Positions 1-8,404 of a DNA stretch of 64,000 nt are shown here, in pieces. Position 1 is the stretch's first letter, and the number at the start of each line of letters is the position of its first letter. The position numbers and the translations under genes were made by a program. This stretch comes from Photobacterium sp. DA100 (GTDB lineage: Bacteria > Pseudomonadota > Gammaproteobacteria > Enterobacterales > Vibrionaceae): NCBI RefSeq assembly GCF_029223585.1, contig NZ_CP119423.1, positions 3,472,001-3,536,000 of the forward strand, given 5' to 3'. The notes under the pieces were generated by a model that saw only the letters and a list, made by a program, of their open reading frames with translations, was not told where the DNA came from and ran no database searches.

Positions 1-398
1 GACAGGCCGATCATCACGATCACCAAATAGCGGTTGTAGCGCATCGGCTTGATTTGCTCGAGCCGCAGATGAACGCCATCGACATCCAGCACCCCCCTTT
101 CGGCCATGATGCATACCCGCTGGATCTCGGTCACCACCTGCATGTTGATCCCGCGATCCTGACACCGTCTCGTCGTGGTAATACAGCGGCCGTCACTCAA
201 AGTCGTCAATACCATTGAACTGGCTGACAAGGACACTTCAACACTGTCCACCCCCAACGCCAACCCTAACCGCCTGGCGACATCCATCACCAAGGTACTC
301 TCCGCTCCGTGTTGCAATAGCCTTTGCCCCGCCAATACCGCAAGCCGGGAAATCTCCCGCTGCACTGGCTCGGTCAACGCCCCGTTTGGCTCCTCCAT
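1..398 (-). CDS. yjjP: ThrE/YjjP-family threonine/serine exporter subunit, 3' end cut by window
   Basis: Minus-strand reading from the ATG at 398 is open for 132 codons to the window edge. The start is preceded by a G-rich Shine-Dalgarno (GGGGG). The segment is the cytoplasmic N-terminal half of the ThrE fold. I recognise the family stretches around LLQHGAES, SMVLTT.SDG, DRGINMQVVTEIQ and the Pro-Met-Arg-Tyr-Asn-Arg run just before the first membrane helix, all close to E. coli YjjP as I recall it. The family exports small amino or organic acids through the inner membrane, usually with a YjjB-type partner, which would lie outside the window. Family confidence is good; the substrate is inference. 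Confidence 0.78.
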   Translation of the reverse strand, partial: MEEPNGALTEPVQREISRLAVLAGQRLLQHGAESTLVMDVARRLGLALGVDSVEVSLSASSMVLTTLSDGRCITTTRRCQDRGINMQVVTEIQRVCIMAERGVLDVDGVHLRLEQIKPMRYNRYLVIVMIGL

Positions 399-475
399 TT
401 CTGCCCCCTGCCTCTAAATTGTGATCTGGATGATGAATTATCATACAAATTTAAAATTATCAGCTTGATTAGGCA

Positions 476-504
476 CAAAAAAACCGCCCTTGCAGGCGGT
501 TTTT
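476..504 (-). terminator. Rho-independent terminator after obgE
   Basis: An ACCGCC/GGCGGT stem with a short loop lies 20 bp downstream of the obgE stop. It has A7 on the left (U7 in the minus transcript) and T5 on the right, so it could also work in the plus direction. Confidence 0.85.
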
Positions 505-524
505 GACCATCGATATACTACCAG

Positions 525-1724
<1,200 letters not shown>

Positions 1725-1741
1725 TTAAAACTTTCCAACCC

Positions 1742-1755
1742 GGATAGCGCTATCC
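1742..1755. repeat. Perfect 14-bp palindrome upstream of obgE
   Basis: GGATAGCGCTATCC lies 39 bp before the obgE start codon, in the yhbE-obgE gap. It could be an operator or a small 5'UTR hairpin; no factor can be named. Confidence 0.4.
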
Positions 1756-1842
1756 AAGTTGCTATTAACCTATTGTACAACCAAACGTCGTGCTTATCCG
1801 ACCTTTTGTCGTGCATGACCGTGGGCAACACAGGTGCCCATA

Positions 1843-2766
1843 TTACTTTCGCTTCAGCAGGCGATGGCCGATAGCGCTGAACATCGCCCCACCGACGACA
1901 ATCAAAGCACCGACATAGCCCCACTGATTCAGAGCGGCGGGTGCTACGTAGTCAGGCCATACCAAACTGGCCAGATCTACAAACAGGATCGTAAACAGCG
2001 GCGCCAAGGTAATGACCGCACTCACCTGAGATGCCTGCCAGCGGGCCATCGCTTCGGCAAAGGCCCCATATCCCACCAACGTATTGAGGCAGCAAAATAT
2101 CAGCATGCCCAACTGACGCGGATCCATCAGCTGGATCAGGCTTGGTGTTGCCACTGGCATCAAGATCAGTGCACAGATCACATAGATCATCAACAAGATC
2201 TGCGGTGACGAAAACTGCCTAAGCATGCGCTTCTGGGCCAAGGCATAAACCACCCAAACCATCGCGGCAGCTATTGCCAGTAATACGCCAGTGGTGTACG
2301 CGCTCATGCTGGTAAACAGCTCGGCCAATCGCTCGTTGAAAAACAGCAATAAGCCGGACAACAAGGCCACCACGCCAACCACCTGATGCCTGCCCAGAGA
2401 CTCCTTGAACAACCAGACACTGGACAGCAGCAGCATCATCGGGGCCAGCTGCATAATCACCTGAACCACCGCCGGGTTGAGGTAAGACAGTGAGCTGTTA
2501 AACAGTACAAAATTACCCGCAAGCCCCAAGCTTGCCAGCAACATCAGACTGCCTCCCTTGACCCCGAGACCAGTTAGGCTGGGCAATTTGCGTCGGTAGG
2601 CCAACCAGAGGCCCAAACCGATGGCTGCCGTCATGAACCGGTACCAGACAATGGTAAAGGGATCCATCACCTCGACAGCCTGCTTCATTGCAATGGGCAG
2701 CGCTCCCCAGAACACAGCGGTCAGCAATGCTAGAAGCATCCCAGCCGTGGGATTTTGCTGTGGCAT
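1843..2766 (-). CDS. yhbE: EamA/DMT-family inner-membrane transporter YhbE
   Basis: About 307 aa made of ten hydrophobic segments in two EamA repeats, as in drug/metabolite exporters. The N-terminal GALPIAMKQ and the C-terminal LNTLVGYGAFAEAMARWQA and AGAMFSAIGHR regions match E. coli YhbE as I recall it. I place the start at 2766 because a GGGGGG Shine-Dalgarno lies just upstream; the longer ATG at 2784 would add six residues and overlap the rpmA terminator. The gene sits between rpmA and obgE as in enterobacteria. The substrate is unknown. Confidence 0.88.
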   Translation of the reverse strand: MPQQNPTAGMLLALLTAVFWGALPIAMKQAVEVMDPFTIVWYRFMTAAIGLGLWLAYRRKLPSLTGLGVKGGSLMLLASLGLAGNFVLFNSSLSYLNPAVVQVIMQLAPMMLLLSSVWLFKESLGRHQVVGVVALLSGLLLFFNERLAELFTSMSAYTTGVLLAIAAAMVWVVYALAQKRMLRQFSSPQILLMIYVICALILMPVATPSLIQLMDPRQLGMLIFCCLNTLVGYGAFAEAMARWQASQVSAVITLAPLFTILFVDLASLVWPDYVAPAALNQWGYVGALIVVGGAMFSAIGHRLLKRK

Positions 2767-2783
2767 AAAGCCCCCCATAAACA

Positions 2784-2810
2784 AAAAGCCCCGCCAGTAG
2801 GCAGGGCTTT
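2784..2810 (-). terminator. Terminator-like hairpin after rpmA
   Basis: AAAGCCC-type stem with an 11-nt arm, 4-nt loop and one mismatch, followed by T5 in the minus direction, 22 bp after the rpmA stop. It would make yhbE-obgE expression depend on read-through, as happens for this operon in E. coli. Confidence 0.7.
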
Positions 2811-2831
2811 ATCATTCGTGTCGAGACTGAA

Positions 2832-3104
<273 letters not shown>

Positions 3105-3107
3105 TTA

Positions 3108-3419
3108 TTAAGCGCTGATGCCAGTAATTTTGACTTCAGTGAACCACTGACGGTGGCCCGCTTGCTTACGAGAGTGCTTACGACGACGGAACTTAACGAT
3201 TTTTACTTTATCGCCACGACCGTGAGTAACTACTTCAGCAGTTACTTTACCGCCAGCTACGAAAGGTGCGCCTACAGTTACTTCTTCGCCGTTAGCTACT
3301 AGAAGTACTGAGTCAAATTCAATGCTAGCGCCTGTTTCAGCGTCTAGTTTTTCTAAGCGTAGGGTCTGGCCTTCGCTTACACGGTGTTGTTTACCACCAC
3401 TTTGGAAAACAGCGTACAT
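3108..3419 (-). CDS. rplU: 50S ribosomal protein L21
   Basis: 103-aa L21 ([14 protein letters not shown] start; [19 protein letters not shown] basic C-terminal block that binds 23S rRNA). First gene of the operon, with GGAG Shine-Dalgarno and a promoter about 90 bp upstream. Full length. Confidence 0.98.
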   Translation of the reverse strand: MYAVFQSGGKQHRVSEGQTLRLEKLDAETGASIEFDSVLLVANGEEVTVGAPFVAGGKVTAEVVTHGRGDKVKIVKFRRRKHSRKQAGHRQWFTEVKITGISA

Positions 3420-3507
3420 GTCTTACTCCGCTTGTCCGCATAGGCCATTTGCCAGGTATAATTTGGGCAATGGGTATGCGCTTAATCTTGTCATCAATAG
3501 GGCGCGA

Positions 3508-3536
3508 ATGTTACGCGAAATTAGGGCTACTGGCAA
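3508..3536 (-). promoter_or_regulatory. Candidate sigma70 promoter of rplU-rpmA
   Basis: On the minus strand TTGCCA, 17-bp spacer, TAACAT, then a GC-rich start region typical of ribosomal-protein promoters. The leader of about 80 nt contains an imperfect hairpin (CCATTGCC/GGCAAATGG) before the ribosome site, a possible autoregulatory element. Confidence 0.6.
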
Positions 3537-3816
3537 GCGCTTGTGCAAAGAAAATTGGCGAAAAGCTGCTCAGTAATAAAAGTCATCGATTTAAACGCAA
3601 TCGAGGTTATGAAGATTGCTGTCTTTTAGTGTAATATCCGATAATTAATTTTTCTTGGTTGATTAACAAATCTCGACGATGCAACCCTTTTATCACTCAT
3701 TGTGAGCCACCTCCCGTTCAGTGGAGGCTTGTTCGAATTGAGGCAATGCTGATTCGCTATCAACCAATACGCACAACAATCCGCCGGGTGCGGCACATTA
3801 CTTTGCTGGATGTACA
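3537..3816. other. Divergent rplU/ispB intergenic region
   Basis: No credible coding sequence. Small open frames here lack family resemblance and ribosome sites. A short inverted repeat (CCTCC..GGAGG, 3708-3726) lies in the presumed ispB leader. The ispB promoter could not be assigned with confidence. Confidence 0.5.
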
Positions 3817-4788
3817 ATGGATTTCAAAGCTATCCAAGCGCTCACTGCCGATGATATGGCACAGGTCGACGCGAAGATACTGGCTCAACTGAACTCAGAT
3901 GTGGCCCTCATTAATCAACTAGGTTTTTACATTGTCAGCGGCGGTGGCAAACGTCTTCGCCCGATGCTTGCTGTACTGGCAGCCCGTGCCCTTGACTACC
4001 AAGGCGAGCAACACACCACCGCAGCGGCCTTTGTGGAATTTATCCATACCGCCACCCTGCTGCATGACGATGTCGTCGATGAATCGGATATGCGCCGGGG
4101 CAAGGCAACCGCCAATGCCATGTTTGGCAATGCGGCCAGCGTCTTGGTCGGCGATTATATCTATACCCGCTCGTTCCAGATGATGACCAGCCTGCGATCC
4201 TTGCGGATCCTTGATGTCATGAGCGAAGCGACCAATGTGATCGCCGAAGGGGAAGTACAGCAGCTGATGAACTGCAACGATCCCGACACGACCGAAGAGA
4301 GCTATATGCAGGTGATCTACTCCAAGACCGCCCGCCTGTTCGAAGCCGCGACCCAGATTGCCGCCATCCTCGTCGATGCCCCAGCAGATATCGAACGTGC
4401 CCTGCAAGATTACGGCCGCTACCTCGGCACTGCCTTCCAGCTGATTGATGATGTCTTGGACTACAATGCTGACGGCGATGAAATGGGTAAAAACGTCGGT
4501 GACGATCTGGCCGAAGGCAAGCCGACCCTTCCTCTGCTTCACGCGATGCAACACGGTAGCACCGAGCAGGCAACAATGATCCGCGAAGCTATCGAGAAGG
4601 GCAATGGCCTCGACAAACTCGAACCTATCCTGGCATGCATGAAACAGGTTGGGTCACTTGAGTATACCCAGCAGCGGGCCGAGGAAGAGGCCGAGAAGGC
4701 AATTGCCAGCCTGGACCCGATTGCCGACAGCGAATATAAAGAAGCCTTGGTTGCTCTGGCCCACCTCGCGGTTCACCGCAGTAAGTAA
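3817..4788 (+). CDS. ispB: Octaprenyl diphosphate synthase
   Basis: Trans-prenyltransferase that builds the polyprenyl side chain of ubiquinone and menaquinone from farnesyl diphosphate and isopentenyl diphosphate. The 323-aa protein has both aspartate-rich Mg-binding motifs: DDVVD at 84-88 and DDVLD at 211-215. It also has the GGGKRLRP substrate-binding loop near 42-49. Alignment to E. coli IspB from memory is close end to end. It is divergent from rplU as in many gammaproteobacteria and is followed by a strong terminator. Confidence 0.97.
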   Translation: MDFKAIQALTADDMAQVDAKILAQLNSDVALINQLGFYIVSGGGKRLRPMLAVLAARALDYQGEQHTTAAAFVEFIHTATLLHDDVVDESDMRRGKATANAMFGNAASVLVGDYIYTRSFQMMTSLRSLRILDVMSEATNVIAEGEVQQLMNCNDPDTTEESYMQVIYSKTARLFEAATQIAAILVDAPADIERALQDYGRYLGTAFQLIDDVLDYNADGDEMGKNVGDDLAEGKPTLPLLHAMQHGSTEQATMIREAIEKGNGLDKLEPILACMKQVGSLEYTQQRAEEEAEKAIASLDPIADSEYKEALVALAHLAVHRSK

Positions 4789-4805
4789 CCCCTGAACGGC
4801 TCTTC

Positions 4806-4832
4806 AAAAGCCTGCCACCCGGCAGGCTTTTT
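4806..4832 (+). terminator. Rho-independent terminator after ispB
   Basis: Perfect stem AAGCCTGCC/GGCAGGCTT, 4-nt loop, then T6, 18 bp past the ispB stop. Confidence 0.9.
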
Positions 4833-4935
4833 TGATCCCAGCTCGCCCAGCCGCCGTACTCGTTCATCGGATAGACAATATTCTATAGTTATATCAATAA
4901 CGGCTGGATCATCAAGATCACGACAGGAGGCCACC

Positions 4936-5127
4936 ATGCAAGCGAAAGAACTGAAGCCTGGAATGTGGGTTGAGTACCAACAGGGCGTTGCTGAAGTTAT
5001 CGATGTGGATCAAGAGCACAACACCGCGATCATCGAGAACATGAGCGATCACCGCAGGATCAACATTAACTGCAATGATCTTGTCGAGCAGCCTCAGCTA
5101 CATACCGGTTGCGATACTTACTATTGA
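4936..5127 (+). CDS. Small hypothetical protein (63 aa)
   Basis: Not recognised. It is acidic and soluble, starts MQAKELKPGMWVEYQQGVAEVIDV and is predicted to be mostly beta. The KPGMWVEY..G.AEVIDVD pattern resembles the small beta-barrel of KOW or elongation-factor-P-type folds. A very good AGGAGG Shine-Dalgarno stands 6 bp before the ATG, and a terminator follows, which supports a real gene. It has its own space between ispB and mdh. Function unknown. Confidence 0.72.
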   Translation: MQAKELKPGMWVEYQQGVAEVIDVDQEHNTAIIENMSDHRRININCNDLVEQPQLHTGCDTYY

Positions 5128-5151
5128 TAAATCGACAGGCCAGCACACAAC

Positions 5152-5180
5152 AAAAAAAGCGGCCCGGTGGCCGCTTCTTA
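5152..5180 (-). terminator. Bidirectional terminator between the 63-aa gene and mdh
   Basis: AGCGGCC/GGCCGCT stem with CGGT loop. The A7 run on the left gives a U-tract for mdh (minus strand); the plus direction has only TCTTA. Confidence 0.85.
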
Positions 5181-5209
5181 TCATACTGCTTAGCTGTGCT
5201 GCTCAGTGG

Positions 5210-6148
5210 TTACTTGGCTGCAAACTCTTCGCCTTTAGCAATGTCGCCCTGAAGAGTATCTAGCATACCTTCCAGCGCTTCCTGCTCAAACGCACTCAAC
5301 GCACCGTAATCCATCACCTCTTCGACACCTTCCTTACCAAGCAAGATAGGCTGTGCGAAGAAACGGGCATGCTTGCCGTCACCTTCTACATAAGCACACT
5401 CAACCTGGCCCGTTTCACCCTGAAGCGCACGCACCAGCGACAGACCAAAACGACAAGCCGCCTGACCCATAGACAAGGTCGCAGAGCCGCCTCCTGCTTT
5501 TGCTTCAACCACCTCAGTGCCCGCATTCTGGATACGTGGCGTCAAGGCCTTGATTTCATCTTCAGTGAACTCAACACCTTCTACCTGAGACAATAGCGGC
5601 AGAATTGTCACGCCAGAGTGGCCGCCGATAACAGGGACACGGACTTCGCCCGGATCGACATTCTTTAGCTCGGCCACAAATGTCTCGGAGCGGATAACAT
5701 CCAACGTGGTCACACCGAATAGTTTGCGCTTGTCATAAACACCCGCTTTCTTCAGCACATCCGCCGCAATTGCAACCGTGGTGTTAACAGGGTTAGTAAT
5801 GATACCCACGCAGGCTTTCGGACAAACAACCGCAATTTTTTCAGCCAATGACTTCACGATGCCCGCGTTCACATTGAACAGATCGGCACGGTCCATCCCT
5901 GGTTTACGAGCAACGCCCGCTGAGATAAGAACAACATCAGCACCTTCCAGTGCCGGAGTTGGATCTTCACCGGCATATCCCTTGATAGAAACAGGAGTTG
6001 GGATATGGCTCAGATCAGCCGCAACACCTGGTGTTACAGGGGCGATATCGTATAGCGCCAGATCTGATCCTGCTGGCAGACGGTTTTTAAGCAACAGGGC
6101 AAGAGCCTGGCCGATACCACCGGCCGCACCAATTACAGCAACTTTCAT
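5210..6148 (-). CDS. mdh: NAD-dependent malate dehydrogenase
   Basis: TCA-cycle enzyme interconverting malate and oxaloacetate. 312 aa with the Rossmann GAAGGIG at 7-13. Substrate-binding Arg81, Arg87 and Arg153, Asn119, and the catalytic Asp150/His177 pair are all present at the numbering of E. coli Mdh. AAGGAG precedes the ATG. Divergent from argR, the usual arrangement in this class. The upstream region contains a perfect 11-bp inverted repeat. Confidence 0.98.
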   Translation of the reverse strand: MKVAVIGAAGGIGQALALLLKNRLPAGSDLALYDIAPVTPGVAADLSHIPTPVSIKGYAGEDPTPALEGADVVLISAGVARKPGMDRADLFNVNAGIVKSLAEKIAVVCPKACVGIITNPVNTTVAIAADVLKKAGVYDKRKLFGVTTLDVIRSETFVAELKNVDPGEVRVPVIGGHSGVTILPLLSQVEGVEFTEDEIKALTPRIQNAGTEVVEAKAGGGSATLSMGQAACRFGLSLVRALQGETGQVECAYVEGDGKHARFFAQPILLGKEGVEEVMDYGALSAFEQEALEGMLDTLQGDIAKGEEFAAK

Positions 6149-6193
6149 GTTCGTTCTCCTTTACGATAGAAGTATAAATTTTCAGACCTAATC

Positions 6194-6232
6194 ATATGAA
6201 ATCACAGTCGATTTAAAACACTGATTTCATAT
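6194..6232. promoter_or_regulatory. Perfect 11-bp inverted repeat upstream of mdh
   Basis: ATATGAAATCA (6194-6204) and TGATTTCATAT (6222-6232) are separated by 17 bp, 46 bp before the mdh start. Minus-strand TGTGA pentamers adjoin both arms, so a CRP-like or other dimeric regulator site is possible. It could also be an RNA hairpin. Confidence 0.45.
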
Positions 6233-6388
6233 CACAAACAGAACTGACGTTATAGCAACCCATACAGAAATACAATCAGATGCCACCAGCTTTGCGATAT
6301 CGCGCATAAGCAAGAATAAAATGTGCTACATCCCTATAACATTTCACCCCATGGCCTTGACGGCGGCAACGCGTGAAACTTGCATATC

Positions 6389-6406
6389 CGCCAATATTTA
6401 TTCAGT
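6389..6406. promoter_or_regulatory. Candidate ARG box at the argR promoter
   Basis: CCAAT-ATTT-ATTCA matches the ARG-box consensus (TGAAT-4 W-ATTCA) at all but two core positions. It lies just upstream of the TATAAT at 6416-6421, where binding would block RNA polymerase, as in argR autoregulation. No good second box was found at the usual 3-bp spacing. Confidence 0.35.
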
Positions 6407-6415
6407 TTATCCCTC

Positions 6416-6421
6416 TATAAT
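6416..6421 (+). promoter_or_regulatory. Candidate -10 hexamer of argR
   Basis: Consensus TATAAT about 97 bp before the argR start. The -35 position (AATATT) is poor. Confidence 0.35.
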
Positions 6422-6508
6422 GGTGATACATGCACCAGTTTACTTGAACACTGTTTGCTTGAATCCGAAAAGTTGTGCCAGAATACAGCACCTCGTCCCT
6501 GCACATGA

Positions 6509-6988
<480 letters not shown>

Positions 6989-7005
6989 TTGCTTATTTCG
7001 ACCGG

Positions 7006-7044
7006 GATACCAGGTAGCAAACAATACGTTTTGCTACTTGGTAT
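7006..7044. repeat. 17-bp inverted repeat after argR
   Basis: Arms 7006-7022 and 7028-7044 pair over 17 bp with one G-U and a 5-nt loop, starting 18 bp after the argR stop. No T-tract follows, so it is not a standard terminator. It may stabilise the argR mRNA 3' end. Confidence 0.6.
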
Positions 7045-7063
7045 TGTGAGAGTTAGATCACAA
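7045..7063. promoter_or_regulatory. TTGTGA..TCACAA palindrome, possible CRP-type site
   Basis: Perfect 6-bp arms separated by 8 bp. The canonical CRP spacing between TGTGA and TCACA is 6, so this is atypical. Position, about 260 bp before the TRAP binding-protein gene, would suit catabolite control. Confidence 0.25.
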
Positions 7064-7259
7064 TAAGGCAAACTTTCACCAAACGCCCACTCTTCTTGCA
7101 AGCCATTGATTGCTTTAAATAATTATTCTAATCCCTCTTACTGTCAGCAACTATTTCCACTCGGCCAACACCCCATTATTGTTAACATAGTTTTAAAGTT
7201 ATCGCTTTGTTTTGATATCATTGGCCAGATTCAGCGATGAATTACCTTCAGGTAGACAT

Positions 7260-7287
7260 GCCTTTCCACAGGTGGAAAAGGCTTTTC
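7260..7287 (+). terminator. Terminator-like hairpin just upstream of the TAXI gene
   Basis: GCCTTTCCAC / GTGGAAAAGGC stem (one bulge, 2-3-nt loop) followed by TTTTCTCT, ending about 33 bp before the start codon at 7321. It could end argR read-through or act as an attenuator in the transporter leader. Confidence 0.55.
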
Positions 7288-7320
7288 TCTGGAAATAACA
7301 ACAACTAGGAAGGGACAAAC

Positions 7321-8289
7321 ATGGCATTAAAGCAATTCGTCAAAGTCAGTGCACTTGCTGCTGCAGTTATGACAACTGGCATGGCCAATGCCCAAGACTT
7401 CATCACTATCGGTACCGGCTCTGTCACCGGTGTTTACTATCCGACAGGTGGTGCTATTTGTAAGCTCGTCAACAAAGATCGCAAAGAACACAATGTTCGC
7501 TGCTCGGTGGAATCCACCGGCGGCTCGATCTACAACGTCAACACCATGCGTGCCGGCGAACTAGACTTCGGTATCGTACAGTCTGACTGGCAGTACCATG
7601 GCTATAACGGTACCAGCAAATTCGAAGAGCAGGGTCCATACAAAAAACTGCGTGCGGTATTCTCACTACATACCGAACCGTTCAATATCATTGCCCGCAC
7701 CGATGCTGGCATCAACGGTGTCGAAGATCTGAAAGGCAAGCGCGTCAACATCGGTAACCCTGGCTCGGGAGACCGTGCCACCATGGGCGTTGTCATGGAC
7801 GCAATGGGCTGGACCAACAAAGACTTCAAACTGGCTTCCGAGCTAAAAGGTTCCGAGCGTTCGCAGGCACTTTGCGACAACAAGATTGATGCCTTTGTTT
7901 ATGTGGTAGGCCATCCAAACGGTTCCATCAAGGAAGCGACAACCTCATGTGATGCCAAGTTGATCTCGGCCACTGGACCGAAGATCGACCAGATCGTGGC
8001 TGACAACCCTTACTACGCCAAGAGTACCGTGCCTGGTGGCATGTACAAGGGAACTGACAGCGACGTAAACAGCTTTGGTGTTGCAGCTACACTGGTTTCC
8101 TCCACCGACGTTTCTGACGACGTGGTCTACGCTGTCGTGAAGTCCGTTTTCGAAAACTTCGACACGTTCAAACGTCTCCACCCAGCATTTGCCAACCTCA
8201 AGCCTGAGGACATGGTCAAAGACGGCTTGTCCATCCCGTTACACCCAGGCGCAGTGAAATACTACAAAGAAGCAGGTTACCTGAAGTAA
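7321..8289 (+). CDS. TAXI-family TRAP transporter solute-binding protein
   Basis: 322-aa periplasmic binding protein. Signal peptide 1-24 with cleavage at ANA/QDF. The mature N-terminus [24 protein letters not shown] is the TAXI-family ligand-site signature, and [21 protein letters not shown] is also typical. It captures a substrate, in some family members glutamate or another small carboxylate, and delivers it to the fused permease encoded next. Strong AGGAAGGG ribosome site. A stable hairpin separates it from the permease gene, a common way to give excess binding protein. The substrate cannot be read from sequence. Confidence 0.94.
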   Translation: MALKQFVKVSALAAAVMTTGMANAQDFITIGTGSVTGVYYPTGGAICKLVNKDRKEHNVRCSVESTGGSIYNVNTMRAGELDFGIVQSDWQYHGYNGTSKFEEQGPYKKLRAVFSLHTEPFNIIARTDAGINGVEDLKGKRVNIGNPGSGDRATMGVVMDAMGWTNKDFKLASELKGSERSQALCDNKIDAFVYVVGHPNGSIKEATTSCDAKLISATGPKIDQIVADNPYYAKSTVPGGMYKGTDSDVNSFGVAATLVSSTDVSDDVVYAVVKSVFENFDTFKRLHPAFANLKPEDMVKDGLSIPLHPGAVKYYKEAGYLK

Positions 8290-8312
8290 TCCTGCTGATA
8301 GGCAATACTGTC

Positions 8313-8341
8313 CAGCAAGCACCAGCTTATGGTGCTTGCTG
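8313..8341 (+). terminator. 12-bp hairpin between binding protein and permease genes
   Basis: Perfect stem with arms 8313-8324 and 8330-8341, 5-nt loop, followed by the moderately T-rich GTTTCTCTATTTTTC. Probably a partial terminator or mRNA stabiliser. Confidence 0.65.
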
Positions 8342-8404
8342 TTTCTCTATTTTTCATTCCGATAAATTCTAATCACACCCTAGCCCATCGAAGAAGGATT
8401 ATGC

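Noticed and set aside
3322..3634. Two short plus-strand frames (84 and 61 codons) before ispB
   Set aside because: They overlap rplU antisense and its promoter, and show no ribosome site or family resemblance.
3919..4554. 211-codon minus-strand frame
   Set aside because: Antisense shadow of ispB in GC-rich third-position frames.
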